Source: Ruegeria meonggei | GTDB lineage: Bacteria > Pseudomonadota > Alphaproteobacteria > Rhodobacterales > Rhodobacteraceae | Reading direction: 5' to 3' | NCBI RefSeq assembly: GCF_900172215.1 | Contig: NZ_FWFP01000009.1 | Span: forward strand, 62,001 to 126,000 | DNA length: 64,000 bases | In this document: piece by piece, positions 8,603-17,107 of the stretch | Layout of the letters: each line of letters begins with the position of its first letter | Position numbering within the stretch: the stretch's first letter is position 1 | The notes under the pieces: generated by a model | Database searches by the model: none | What the model saw: only the letters and a program-made list of their open reading frames with translations | Told to the model about the DNA's origin: nothing | Translations under genes and position numbers: made by a program

Positions 8603-9217
8603 GTGGTGAACCATCTCTATCAAAACGACCTGCCGGACGGGTTGGATATGGGCCCTGTTGTGGCCATTGACTGCGAAACCATGGGGCTGAACCCGCATCG
8701 TGACCGCCTGTGCGTGATCCAGATGTCAGGGGGCGATGGCAACAGCCATATTGTGCAGGTTGAGATCGGCCAGACCAAGGCTCCGAATCTGTGCGCCATG
8801 CTGGAAGATCCGGATGTGCTGAAACTGTTCCATTTTGGCCGGTTCGATATCGCCGCCATGTATCACGCCTTTGGCGCGCTGGCGGCACCGGTCTATTGCA
8901 CCAAAATCGCCAGCCGTCTGGTGCGCACCTATACCGACCGCCACGGGTTGAAAAACCTGTGTCAGGAACTGATCGGCGTCGATATCTCAAAACAACAACA
9001 GATGAGCGACTGGGGCGCCGAAACCCTGACCACCGCACAGCTGGATTATGCGGCCTCGGATGTTTTGTACCTGCACCAACTGCGCGACGCGCTGGACGGG
9101 CGTCTGGCCCGCGAAGGCCGGACCGAGATGGCGCAGGCCTGTTTTGATTTCCTGCCGATGCGTGCGAAGCTGGACCTTGCCGGTTGGCCCGAAACGGATA
9201 TTTTTGCGCACTCATGA
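8603..9217 (+). CDS. rnd: ribonuclease D-type 3'-5' exonuclease
   Basis: The 204-residue protein carries the DEDD exonuclease motifs: DCE in VVAIDCETMGLNPHRDR (D23, E25), an aspartate in HFGRFDIAAMYHAFG, and YAASDVLYLHQL near the C-terminus. The HRDC domains of enterobacterial RNase D are absent, as is usual for this short alphaproteobacterial form. It trims 3' ends of structured RNAs such as tRNA precursors. The start is GTG at 8603 with AAGGAAG upstream; a second GTG at 8606 is possible. The stop overlaps the kdsD start (ATGA), so the two are coupled. Confidence 0.92.
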   Translation: MVNHLYQNDLPDGLDMGPVVAIDCETMGLNPHRDRLCVIQMSGGDGNSHIVQVEIGQTKAPNLCAMLEDPDVLKLFHFGRFDIAAMYHAFGALAAPVYCTKIASRLVRTYTDRHGLKNLCQELIGVDISKQQQMSDWGAETLTTAQLDYAASDVLYLHQLRDALDGRLAREGRTEMAQACFDFLPMRAKLDLAGWPETDIFAHS

Positions 9218-10182
9218 CCGATACCGAAGCATTCCTGAAAACCGCCCGACAGGTTGTCACCGACGAGGCCCGCGCGCTGGACGTGCTGGCCGAGAGTTTG
9301 GATGAGCACTTTGCCGAGGCGGTGCAACTGATCCTGCAGGCCCCTGGCCGGATTATCATTAGCGGCATCGGCAAGTCGGGCCATATCGGCCACAAGATTG
9401 CCGCCACGCTGGCCAGCACTGGCACGCCCGCTTATTTCGTGCACCCGGCCGAGGCTAGTCATGGCGATCTGGGCATGGTGTCAAAAGGTGACGTTGTGCT
9501 GGCGATCTCGAACTCGGGCGAGGCACCGGAACTGGTGAATATGCTGGCCTTTACCCGCCGCTTTGGCATTCCGCTGATCGGCCTGTCCAGCAAACCGGAA
9601 AGCACGCTGATGACACAGGCGGATGTGCATCTGCTGATCCCGTCCATGGGCGAGGCCTGCGGGTTTGGTATGGTGCCGTCGATCTCGACCACACTGACAC
9701 TGGCCATGGGTGATGCGCTGGCGATTGCGTTGATGAAACATCGCGATTTCAAGCCCGAGGATTTCCGCGCCTTCCACCCCGGTGGCAAGCTGGGTGCGCA
9801 GCTCAGCACGGTGCGCGACCTGATGCATACCGGATCCGCCCTGCCGTTAGTGGCGGCGGAAACCCCTATGAGCGACGCATTGATCGAGATCAGCCAAAAG
9901 GGCTTTGGCGTGGCGGGGGTGACCGACGAACAGGGTCAACTGGCCGGGATCATCACCGATGGTGACCTGCGCCGCCATATGGACGGGCTTTTGGACAAGA
10001 CCACCCGGCAGGTGATGACGGCAAACCCAACCACAATCGGCCCGGACGCCCTCGCGGAAGAGGCGGTCTCGATCATGAATGACCGCAAGATCACCTCGCT
10101 TTTTGTGGTGGGTCCCGGCGCAGAGGCTCAGCCTGAAGGGGTGCTGCACATCCACGATTGCCTGCGCGTCGGCCTGGGTTAG
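9214..10182 (+). CDS. kdsD: arabinose-5-phosphate isomerase KdsD (KpsF/GutQ family)
   Basis: The 322-residue protein has an N-terminal SIS sugar-isomerase domain (about residues 35-170, with ISGIGKSGHIGHKIAATLAS and the serine-rich AISNSGEAPEL) and two C-terminal CBS domains (about 205-320). It converts ribulose 5-phosphate to arabinose 5-phosphate, the first step to Kdo for lipopolysaccharide. The ATG at 9214 overlaps the rnd stop; an upstream in-frame start would run further into rnd. The lptC, lptA and lptB genes follow at once, placing Kdo precursor synthesis and LPS export in one unit. Confidence 0.95.
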   Translation: MTDTEAFLKTARQVVTDEARALDVLAESLDEHFAEAVQLILQAPGRIIISGIGKSGHIGHKIAATLASTGTPAYFVHPAEASHGDLGMVSKGDVVLAISNSGEAPELVNMLAFTRRFGIPLIGLSSKPESTLMTQADVHLLIPSMGEACGFGMVPSISTTLTLAMGDALAIALMKHRDFKPEDFRAFHPGGKLGAQLSTVRDLMHTGSALPLVAAETPMSDALIEISQKGFGVAGVTDEQGQLAGIITDGDLRRHMDGLLDKTTRQVMTANPTTIGPDALAEEAVSIMNDRKITSLFVVGPGAEAQPEGVLHIHDCLRVGLG

Positions 10183-10197
10183 ACAGGGGGCAGGGCG

Positions 10198-10797
10198 GTG
10201 GACGGTCACTCACGCATGGTTCAGTTCTTCAAAGTGGTGCTGCCTCTGGTGGCCATTTTGATGCTGTCTACCGTGTTTTTATTGTCACGCAGTATCGAAA
10301 CCAACGTGACTGTTCCTTTCACTCAGCAGGATATCGACAAACGATTGGCCGATCAGGTGGTGACCCAGCCCAACTACCGCGGCACCACGCGCAAAGGCGA
10401 AGAGGTTCAGATCGAGGCGATCCGGGCCTCGCAGGGAACCGAAGGGGCAATCCCCACTGCGGCTGAATTTCGCGGCCGTCTGGGCCTGTCTGACGGCGGT
10501 GTCATCACGCTGGATTCCAATTCTGGCCTGATCCGCCCCGACAAGAATACCGCAACATTTGTCGGCGACGTGGTCATCACCTCGACTGACGGGACCGAAA
10601 TCACCACCGATTTGCTGAACACCTCACTGGACGAAATACGCGGCGATACCCCCGGTCAGGTCAACGGAACCGGGATTATCGGCAATTTCACCGCGGGGCG
10701 CATGACCTTTGGCACAGAAAAAAAAGACGGTCCGGTCCATATTATTTTTACAGACGGCGTGAAGCTGGTATACGAGCCTGAAAAAACAGAAAGATAA
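10198..10797 (+). CDS. lptC: LPS export protein LptC
   Basis: A 199-residue bitopic protein with one N-terminal membrane anchor (VVLPLVAILMLSTVFLLS) and a periplasmic beta-jellyroll domain, typical of LptC, which links the LptBFG transporter to the LptA bridge. The start is taken as GTG 10198 with a purine-rich GGGGGCAGGG upstream; an ATG at 10216 is possible and would still precede the anchor. It lies between kdsD (15 bases) and lptA (3 bases). Similarity to the family is low, as is normal for LptC, so the call rests on topology and neighbours. Confidence 0.9.
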   Translation: MDGHSRMVQFFKVVLPLVAILMLSTVFLLSRSIETNVTVPFTQQDIDKRLADQVVTQPNYRGTTRKGEEVQIEAIRASQGTEGAIPTAAEFRGRLGLSDGGVITLDSNSGLIRPDKNTATFVGDVVITSTDGTEITTDLLNTSLDEIRGDTPGQVNGTGIIGNFTAGRMTFGTEKKDGPVHIIFTDGVKLVYEPEKTER

Positions 10798-10800
10798 CCT

Positions 10801-11292
10801 GTGTACGATTTTCGTTTTGTCCTTGTGTGTTGTGCCCTTTTAGCCGGTGCCGTCTCTGCGTCCGCGCAAGAGACTCAGGTGGCGTTCGGAGCGGTTAAAG
10901 CCGATCCCAGCCTGCCGGTTGAGGTGACCTCGGAGAAACTGAACGTCAACCAGGAGGACGGCTCGGCCGAGTTTCTGGGCAATGTGATCGTTATTCAGGG
11001 CGAAATGCGCCTGACGGCGGAACGTGTGCTGGTGATCTACAACGAAGACCGCTCGGGCATTGAACGGATGGAGGCGACCGAGGATGTGGTCCTGATCAGC
11101 CCCCCCGATGCAGCCGAAGGCGACTGGGCAGAGTACACCATCGATTCAGGTGTGATCGTCATGAAGGGCAATGTGCTGCTGACACAGGGGCCCAGCACGA
11201 TCACTGGCGATCAGATGGATGCCGACCTGACCGCCGGCACGGCGACGATGATCGGCAACGTGAAAACCATTCTGCAGCAAGGGCAAAACTGA
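10801..11292 (+). CDS. lptA: LPS transport periplasmic protein LptA
   Basis: The 163-residue protein has an N-terminal signal peptide (about residues 1-22, ending SASAQ) and an OstA-like domain opening with LPVEVTSEKLNVNQEDGSAEF and repeating beta strands (RLTAERVLVIY, TITGDQMDADLTAG). LptA forms the periplasmic bridge that carries lipopolysaccharide to the outer membrane. The start is GTG at 10801. The stop overlaps the lptB ATG by one base (TGATG), so translation of the two is coupled. Confidence 0.93.
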   Translation: MYDFRFVLVCCALLAGAVSASAQETQVAFGAVKADPSLPVEVTSEKLNVNQEDGSAEFLGNVIVIQGEMRLTAERVLVIYNEDRSGIERMEATEDVVLISPPDAAEGDWAEYTIDSGVIVMKGNVLLTQGPSTITGDQMDADLTAGTATMIGNVKTILQQGQN

Positions 11293-12050
11293 TGGCACGG
11301 CCAAGTCTGACCGTGGCTGAGGGCAATTCCGGTCTCAGGATCGAAAAGCTGCGGAAATCCTATCGTAAGAAAACAGTGATCCGGGACGTCTCGATGACGC
11401 TGGACCGGTCCGAAGTTGTAGCCCTTCTTGGGCCAAACGGGTCGGGCAAGACCACGACGTTCTATTCCGTGGCCGGGCTGGTATTCCCTGAGGCCGGCTC
11501 AGTCACGATTGACGGGCAGACGGTAACCACGCTGCCGATGTATCGCCGTGCGCGACTGGGTATCGGGTATTTGCCCCAAGAAATGTCGATTTTTCGCGGC
11601 ATGAGCGTCGAAGACAATATCTCGGCCGTTCTGGACATCACCGTCAGCCACGCGCACCGCCGCAAAGAGCGGCTGGAAGAACTGCTGTCGGATTTCTCGA
11701 TTGAGCACCTGCGCCGGGCACCAGCGCTTGCCTTGTCCGGCGGCGAGCGTCGCCGGGTCGAGATCGCACGCTGTCTGGCAGCTGATCCGAAATACCTGCT
11801 GTTGGACGAACCATTTGCCGGTGTCGACCCAATCAGCGTAGGCGATATCCGCCACCTTGTCGCTGACCTGAAAAAACGCGGCATCGGCGTTCTGATCACC
11901 GATCACAATGTGCGTGAAACCCTAGAGATCGTGGACCGCGCCTACATCCTGCACGACGGGCAGGTGCTTATGTCCGGCACCCCGGATGAAGTGGTGGAAA
12001 ATGAAAATGTGCGCCGTGTCTATCTTGGTGAAAATTTCAGGATTTCATGA
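11292..12050 (+). CDS. lptB: LPS export ABC transporter ATPase LptB
   Basis: A 252-residue ATPase with Walker A GPNGSGKTT (residues 47-55), Q-loop GYLPQEMSIFRGMSVEDNI, signature LSGGERRRVEIAR, Walker B YLLLDEPFAGVDP and switch histidine ITDHNVRET. These are all characteristic of LptB, which powers lipopolysaccharide extraction from the inner membrane with LptF and LptG. In many Proteobacteria rpoN follows lptB; here the next gene is hpf after a 252-base gap, so rpoN is not at this site. Confidence 0.96.
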   Translation: MARPSLTVAEGNSGLRIEKLRKSYRKKTVIRDVSMTLDRSEVVALLGPNGSGKTTTFYSVAGLVFPEAGSVTIDGQTVTTLPMYRRARLGIGYLPQEMSIFRGMSVEDNISAVLDITVSHAHRRKERLEELLSDFSIEHLRRAPALALSGGERRRVEIARCLAADPKYLLLDEPFAGVDPISVGDIRHLVADLKKRGIGVLITDHNVRETLEIVDRAYILHDGQVLMSGTPDEVVENENVRRVYLGENFRIS

Positions 12051-12252
12051 GCTTGCGCGGAAATGCGCCGGACGCATGGCGGAAATCACGTATATACACA
12101 CCTGTTTTGATTGACTCTCCCGCCGTCTCTTGCCTCAATTGGGTCATGGCATTTCTTCGGTTCCCGTCTGGATCACGATGCTCCTTCTTTGAAGGGCGTA
12201 CATTTCGGTTACCGCAAGATATGCCGATGTCCCCCACCCGATAAAAACAACT

Positions 12253-12271
12253 ACGTCATATTGCATGACGT
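12253..12271. promoter_or_regulatory. inverted repeat upstream of hpf
   Basis: A perfect inverted repeat, ACGTCAT-attgc-ATGACGT, lies 31 bases upstream of the hpf start codon, in the position of a transcription start or early leader. It could be an operator or an RNA hairpin. No T tract follows, so it is not a terminator. The rest of the 252-base gap between lptB and hpf shows no gene. Confidence 0.5.
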
Positions 12272-12302
12272 CAGAATGGGTGTGAATAGTGAAGGAGATC
12301 AC

Positions 12303-12866
12303 ATGCGTTACCAAATCAGCGGAAAACAGATCGACATTGGCGAAGCACTACAGAATCATGTGCAGACCGAGCTAGGCGAGGTTGTTGGCAAATATGCCCA
12401 GCGTCCGACCGACGCCAATGTCGTCTTTTCCCGTTCTGCGCATGAATATGTATGCGAAACCACTGTGCATCTTTCCACCGGCCTGACGGCGCAGGCCAAA
12501 GCGCATGCCATCGAAATCTACGCAGCGTTTGAGGCTTGCTGCGACAAGATGGAAACCCAATTGCGCCGGTACAAACGCCGCCTGAAGGACCACCACAAGG
12601 ATCGCGCCGAGCCGGTTGAACTCTTTGGAGCTTCCTCTTATATCCTCGCCTCTGACGAATCGGAATCGGCTGATGAACCCGACTCTTTGCAGCCGATGAT
12701 TGTGGCCGAGATGGAAACCAAGATTCCATCGTTGAGTGTTGGTGAAGCCGTTATGCAGATGGAACTCGCTGGTGCCCCGGTGCTGGTGTTCCGGAATGAA
12801 AACAAGGACGGATTGAATGTCGTGTATCGTCGTGAAGACGGGAATATCGGCTGGATCGATCCGTAA
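12303..12866 (+). CDS. hpf: ribosome hibernation-promoting factor, long form
   Basis: From the ATG at 12303 (GAAGGAG upstream) the protein is 187 residues. Residues 1 to about 100 form the HPF/RaiA ribosome-binding domain (MRYQISGKQIDIGEALQNHV). After a variable linker, residues about 130-187 form the dimerisation tail (KIPSLSVGEAVMQMELAGAP to DGNIGWIDP) of the long form, which alone can make 100S ribosome dimers. It shuts down translation in stationary phase or starvation. It is followed by ptsN, the common HPF-PtsN pairing. Confidence 0.95.
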   Translation: MRYQISGKQIDIGEALQNHVQTELGEVVGKYAQRPTDANVVFSRSAHEYVCETTVHLSTGLTAQAKAHAIEIYAAFEACCDKMETQLRRYKRRLKDHHKDRAEPVELFGASSYILASDESESADEPDSLQPMIVAEMETKIPSLSVGEAVMQMELAGAPVLVFRNENKDGLNVVYRREDGNIGWIDP

Positions 12867-12928
12867 CAGGCAAGAATAGCAAAGGCACGCCCCTGCTACC
12901 TGCAGGGGCCTCGCCATGGAGCGTGATC

Positions 12929-13393
12929 ATGGAGCTTTCGAGCATACTGAAGCCCGAAGCAGTACGTGTATTATCCGCCGCTTCCAGCAAGAAGCGGTTG
13001 TTTCAGGAAATAGCTGATGTCGCTGAGGCGGCGCTGGCCCTGGACGCACAGATTGTTGTTGATGGCCTGCTGGAACGCGAAAGCTTGGGGCCAACCGGCG
13101 TTGGCCACGGAGTAGCCCTGCCGCACGCCCGTATGGCAGAGCTGTCAACAGTGTCCGGCGTGTTTGTGATGCTGGAAAAGCCGATCGATTTTGGCTCGGT
13201 CGACCGGCAGCCGGTCGATATTGCGTTTGCGCTGTTTGCCCCGGAAGAGGCGGGTGTGGATCACCTGAAAGCCTTGGCGCTGGTGTCCCGCACCTTGCGC
13301 GACACATCCGTGTGCGTAAAGCTTCGCGCCAACCCCGATCCGGTCAAACTGTATGCCATATTGACCGAAGCGCAGTCGATGCAAGCGGCTTAA
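12929..13393 (+). CDS. ptsN: nitrogen-PTS EIIA protein PtsN
   Basis: A 154-residue PTS EIIA type-2 domain protein with the phosphorylated histidine in GHGVALPHARMAEL. PtsN takes phosphate from NPr and acts as a regulator of potassium, nitrogen and carbon responses rather than in sugar uptake. The start is the ATG at 12929, with GGAG seven bases upstream; a GTG two codons earlier is less well placed. The gene is followed by a strong bidirectional terminator that ends the kdsD-lpt-hpf-ptsN block. Confidence 0.94.
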   Translation: MELSSILKPEAVRVLSAASSKKRLFQEIADVAEAALALDAQIVVDGLLERESLGPTGVGHGVALPHARMAELSTVSGVFVMLEKPIDFGSVDRQPVDIAFALFAPEEAGVDHLKALALVSRTLRDTSVCVKLRANPDPVKLYAILTEAQSMQAA

Positions 13394-13420
13394 TCCCCGC
13401 AGAATCCAAATTGGCAAATA

Positions 13421-13449
13421 ATAAAGCTCCCGAAAATCGGGAGCTTTAT
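13421..13449. terminator. bidirectional rho-independent terminator
   Basis: Arms ATAAAGCTCCCGA and TCGGGAGCTTTAT flank a three-base loop, with A and T runs on both sides, between the convergent ptsN (+) and CAP-domain (-) genes. It can stop transcription from both directions. Confidence 0.9.
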
Positions 13450-13469
13450 TCATTTAGGGGGGGTGAAGA

Positions 13470-13985
13470 TCAGCCGCCGGATCCCATTTCCAGCGTCCAC
13501 CAGATTTTGCCGCCACTTTCCTGATGCCAGGCAAAACCCATCTGTGTGGCTTTTGAGTCCATAATTACCGACCGGGGGCCGGGTTCCTGCATCCAGGCGG
13601 CCAGTGTTTCAGTCTCGGTCTCGTAGGTTTCTGCAATCGCCTCACCCAGGAGGGTGCCGAAATACCCAACGCGCTGCGCGCGATCCAATGGCGACGACCC
13701 GTCCGAGCCAAAGTGCCAGGGACGGTTCTGGCGGGCCATGTCCTTGGAATGCGTGGCCGCGGCTGCGTTCAGCTGTGAATTCAACTGCACAGATTGCAGA
13801 CCTTGCGCCTGTCGCAATGCGTTGACCGAATCAAGCATGCGGAATTGGAGCTTTTCGGGGTTGCCCCGGATTTTGTAGACCGAGGGCAAGGGCTGGCCAT
13901 CCGACCCATAGGTTGGGGTGCTGCCAGTGGTACATGCGCTCAGCGCGACAAGGCAAACGAACAGAAAAGAAAGGATACGCGTCAT
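13470..13985 (-). CDS. CAP-domain lipoprotein
   Basis: The 171-residue protein begins with a lipoprotein signal (MTRILSFLFVCLVALSACTT) with lipobox LSAC at residues 15-18, so it should be anchored to a membrane. The rest is a CAP/SCP-like domain: THSKDMARQNRPWHFG contains the family histidine and YFGTLLGEAIAETYETE the glutamate. Bacterial CAP proteins are mostly of unknown biochemical role. It is transcribed alone toward the terminator after ptsN and is divergent from the L,D-transpeptidase gene. Confidence 0.88.
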   Translation of the reverse strand: MTRILSFLFVCLVALSACTTGSTPTYGSDGQPLPSVYKIRGNPEKLQFRMLDSVNALRQAQGLQSVQLNSQLNAAAATHSKDMARQNRPWHFGSDGSSPLDRAQRVGYFGTLLGEAIAETYETETETLAAWMQEPGPRSVIMDSKATQMGFAWHQESGGKIWWTLEMGSGG

Positions 13986-14154
13986 GATTGACCTGATTAT
14001 TGTGCTATCCTAGGGCATAGCGCGACCAGACGCCTTGAGCAAACGGACAATGGCGTTGTTTTGCGTGATTCTGCCGGTTTGATTTGCGACTGAAGCATTC
14101 TGGCAATAATATGGGCCAGATTTTTAGTTCAGCCTTAGCAAAGGACCGTTCGAC

Positions 14155-14754
14155 ATGGTCAAAAAACACATTCGCTTTTCAACCCGCCGTAGTTTCATGG
14201 CCGGGGCGTCGGCTTTGCTGGCTTCGCCCGCTATCGCCCAGTATACGCCGGGCGATCCGCTGCGCCCCGCGCCCGAGGCAGAACCACAGGTGCGCCGCAA
14301 TATTTCGGGGTTCCGGGCGCTGGACTGGCAGCCCTACTTCTCGAACACCAATAACGGTGCCATTCTGGTCGATACCGTGTCACGCGCGCTGCATTACTGG
14401 TCAGATGATCAAACCGTGTACAAACTCTATCCGTCGTCGGTTCCCCTGACCGAAGAGCTGACACGTCGCGGTCGCACCAGTGTTATCCGCAAAGTCGAAG
14501 GCCCAAGTTGGTCGCCGACCCCGTCAATGAAAAAGCGAAATCCGGAATGGCCGGATCATATTCCGGCAGGTCCTGATAACCCATTGGGAACACATGCTTT
14601 GTATCTGAGCTGGAAGTATTACCGCATCCATGGGACCCATGATACGCGCAAGATTGGGCGCAGATCTTCAAACGGCTGTATCGGTCTGTTCAACGACGAT
14701 ATCGCCGAGCTGTTCTCGATGGCGAAGGTCGGCACGCAAGTGTTGCTTATTTGA
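14155..14754 (+). CDS. L,D-transpeptidase (YkuD family), Tat-exported
   Basis: The 199-residue protein starts with a twin-arginine signal (STRRSFMAGASALLASPAIA). The YkuD domain follows with the histidine in YRIHGTHDTRKIGRRSSNG and the catalytic cysteine in SSNGCIGLFNDD. The usual motif is SHGC; asparagine replaces the histidine here, a variant I believe to be frequent in Rhodobacteraceae. These enzymes make 3-3 peptidoglycan cross-links or attach proteins to peptidoglycan. It stands alone, divergent from the CAP lipoprotein gene. Confidence 0.92.
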   Translation: MVKKHIRFSTRRSFMAGASALLASPAIAQYTPGDPLRPAPEAEPQVRRNISGFRALDWQPYFSNTNNGAILVDTVSRALHYWSDDQTVYKLYPSSVPLTEELTRRGRTSVIRKVEGPSWSPTPSMKKRNPEWPDHIPAGPDNPLGTHALYLSWKYYRIHGTHDTRKIGRRSSNGCIGLFNDDIAELFSMAKVGTQVLLI

Positions 14755-14894
14755 CGACATTTTCGCGCACGAACCTGCTTGCGGCGCAAGTTGCAATTGC
14801 ATTCCAGTCAGATAGCTGGTTAGAAAAAAAGCACGAGGTAAGTCTTGGGTGTGCGGTTTCACTATTCGGAGCCGCGCAAATTCTGGAGGTTAAT

Positions 14895-15077
14895 ATGAAG
14901 AAACTCGTTCTCGCCGCGGCTCTGACTGCTGCTGCATCGACGGCTTATGCCGGCAACCTGGAAGAGCCGATTGTTGAGGCACCGGTTGTAGTTGAAGAAA
15001 CACAGGGTTCGTCGCAGGGTATCCTCCTGCCGCTGATCCTGCTGGTCGTAGTTGCCGCTGCTGTTGCAGCAAGCTAA
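14895..15077 (+). CDS. 60-residue exported or membrane peptide
   Basis: A small gene with an excellent ribosome-binding site (GGAGGT, 4 bases before the ATG) and its own terminator just downstream. The product has a signal peptide (MKKLVLAAALTAAASTAYA), an acidic proline/valine-rich stretch (NLEEPIVEAPVVVEETQGSS) and a C-terminal membrane segment (GILLPLILLVVVAAAVAAS). It would sit in the inner membrane with a roughly 20-residue periplasmic part. No family is recognised. Strong translation signals and a dedicated terminator suggest an abundant protein. Confidence 0.82.
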   Translation: MKKLVLAAALTAAASTAYAGNLEEPIVEAPVVVEETQGSSQGILLPLILLVVVAAAVAAS

Positions 15078-15100
15078 TTCGACAAGCATCAACTAGAGAA

Positions 15101-15130
15101 AAGGCGGTGGATCGCTCCACCGCCTTTTTT
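15101..15130 (+). terminator. rho-independent terminator
   Basis: Stem AAGGCGGTGG / CCACCGCCTT with a six-base loop, followed by a run of T. It lies 24 bases after the small membrane-peptide gene and faces the hemH stop, so it may also serve hemH. Confidence 0.92.
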
Positions 15131-15153
15131 CATGCCAGATTGTAGCGGGCCGG

Positions 15154-16203
15154 TCAGTCCAGCCACCCTTTCAGATTATCTTCGATCACCTTGCCCAGCG
15201 CCGCGATATGCGAATCATCGTCGTTCAGGCAGGTGATATAGGTAAAACTCTGGCCACCGGCCTCTTCGAAGCTTTCCTTGATCTCTTCGTTGATCTCTTC
15301 CAGCGTTTCGATGCAATCGGCGGAAAAAGCCGGTGCAATGACGGCGATGTTCTTCTTACCCAGGCGCGCCAACTCGGCCACATGTTCGACCGTATACGGT
15401 TGCAGCCATTCCTCGGGTCCGAATCGCGATTGGAAGGTGGAAACCAGTTGCTCGTCCGACCAACCCAGCCGTTCTTTCAGCAGTCGGCTCGTTTTCGCGC
15501 ATTGGCAGTGATAGGGATCACCTTGCTGCAGATAACGCTGTGGCATACCGTGATACGAGCAAACAAGGATGTCGGGCTTCGTCTCCATCGCTGCATAGGC
15601 TCTTTCAACCGACCCTGCCAGCGCGTCGATATAGGCCGGCTCGTCGAAATAGGCGGGTACGGTACGGCTGGCCGGTTGCCAGGTTTCATCCATCAGGGCG
15701 CGAAAGAACTGATCGTTGGCGGTGGCGGTCGTGGCACCCGCATATTGCGGATACAGCGGGAAGAATAGGATGCGATTGCAACCCGCGGCCACCATTTCCT
15801 GTACTTTGGATTTGGTCGACGGATTGCCATAGCGCATGCAGAAATCCACCATCACCCGATCGCCATAGCGGGCCTGCATCGCATCACGCATCTTGGCGGT
15901 CTGGTCCTTGGTGATTGTCATCAGCGGGCTTTCGCCCTTGTCATGGTTCCAGATCGACTTGTACGCCTCGCCCGAGCTGAAGGGCCGTTTGGTCAGGATG
16001 ATCCCCTGCAGAATCGGCTGCCATTTCCACTTGGGGTAGTCGATCACCCGCTGGTCTGACAGAAACTCATTCAGATAGCGACGCATCGGCCAATAGCTGT
16101 AATCGTCCGGCGTTCCCAGATTGGCCAGCAGGATGCCAACACGGCCCATTTTGACCTTGGGGTGGTCGGCCGGTGCGTGATCGGGGCGAGTGGCGTCAAA
16201 CAT
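15154..16203 (-). CDS. hemH: ferrochelatase
   Basis: The 349-residue protein carries the ferrochelatase landmarks: LLANLGTPDDYSYWPMRRYL at the N-terminus, the catalytic histidine in LVCSYHGMPQRYL, and the conserved glutamate in FSADCIETLEEINEE. It inserts iron into protoporphyrin IX, the last step of haem synthesis, at the inner face of the membrane. The ATG at 16203 follows the methyltransferase gene by 57 bases on the same strand, so the two may be co-transcribed. Confidence 0.96.
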   Translation of the reverse strand: MFDATRPDHAPADHPKVKMGRVGILLANLGTPDDYSYWPMRRYLNEFLSDQRVIDYPKWKWQPILQGIILTKRPFSSGEAYKSIWNHDKGESPLMTITKDQTAKMRDAMQARYGDRVMVDFCMRYGNPSTKSKVQEMVAAGCNRILFFPLYPQYAGATTATANDQFFRALMDETWQPASRTVPAYFDEPAYIDALAGSVERAYAAMETKPDILVCSYHGMPQRYLQQGDPYHCQCAKTSRLLKERLGWSDEQLVSTFQSRFGPEEWLQPYTVEHVAELARLGKKNIAVIAPAFSADCIETLEEINEEIKESFEEAGGQSFTYITCLNDDDSHIAALGKVIEDNLKGWLD

Positions 16204-16260
16204 GTTTCACTTCCTGAGATTTCCTTGCTTTGGGCTGAGATAACCGGAATTGCCCAATCG

Positions 16261-17091
16261 TCAATCGGACAGTTTGCCCTCTTTTGTGCCCAAAGCATCC
16301 GCAAGGCGCATCTGAGCCGATCCCGGACGCATCGGTTTTTGCTGGCTGTCATCGGGCGCCCAACCGGTCAGGCAGGTCAGTTCGAACGTGGCCTTCAAGC
16401 GCCCATCTGGTGTGGCGAAATGGTCGGCATAAATCTGCTGGGCTTTGCCGAAAACCTGCCGCCGGGTCACGTGTTTCAGGCGGCCGGCAAGGCTGTTGGC
16501 CTCACCCATCGCGCGCAGATCGTGCATCAGATGAGTAAGATCGCGGTATTCTGCCGTCAGCCTGGCGGTATCCGCCACTGGCAGAGCCAGGCCCGCCCGT
16601 TGCAGCAACCCACCCAGATCGCGGAGCTCGGCCATGGGCGCAACGCGGGGACTGAGTCCACCGGTCACTTCGATCTCGGCCTGTCCCAAAGCCGTGCGCA
16701 GCTCATGCAGGGTTTCTCCACCCAGGCAGATCACCAGCAGCAATCCGTCAGGGCGCAGAGCGCGGTGGCATTGAATCAGCTGACCCACAGGATCATTGGC
16801 CCAGTGCAGTGCCATGGCGTGAATCACCAGATCGTATGCGCCAGGGGTCAAATTCAGCACCTCATCGTCGGCAACGATCTGCGCCTTGGGTAAATCCGCC
16901 TGCCAGATATGTGCAAACGGCGTCACGATCGCCGAGGCCGTAAAGGTTTTGTTAACCATGGACAGTCGATCCTGCACCTCGTCCACGGCGGCACGGTGCA
17001 GAAACAGAGCCTCGTCCCGCGCGCGGGCGCGATGCCGGGTGACGGCCGGGCGGTCAAACAATGAGGGTGCGTTGGACTCAGGCAGTTTCAT
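16261..17091 (-). CDS. methyltransferase-fold protein, BioC/NDUFAF5-like
   Basis: From the ATG at 17091 the protein is 276 residues (MKLPESNAPSLFDRPAVTRH). The opening, the segment AYDLVIHAMALHWANDPVGQ and CHRALRPDGLLLVICLGGET match the class I methyltransferase family related to BioC and the mitochondrial complex I factor NDUFAF5. The glycine-rich SAM-binding motif I (DxGxG type) expected after residue 50 is not visible (SAIVTPFAHIWQADLP instead), so SAM use is uncertain. It precedes hemH and is divergent from comF. Confidence 0.75.
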   Translation of the reverse strand: MKLPESNAPSLFDRPAVTRHRARARDEALFLHRAAVDEVQDRLSMVNKTFTASAIVTPFAHIWQADLPKAQIVADDEVLNLTPGAYDLVIHAMALHWANDPVGQLIQCHRALRPDGLLLVICLGGETLHELRTALGQAEIEVTGGLSPRVAPMAELRDLGGLLQRAGLALPVADTARLTAEYRDLTHLMHDLRAMGEANSLAGRLKHVTRRQVFGKAQQIYADHFATPDGRLKATFELTCLTGWAPDDSQQKPMRPGSAQMRLADALGTKEGKLSD

Positions 17092-17107
17092 AAGGCGCAA
17101 CTATCGC

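Noticed and set aside
12051..12302. A degraded rpoN between lptB and hpf
   Set aside because: The 252 bases hold no RpoN-like frame; only a small regulatory-looking inverted repeat is seen.
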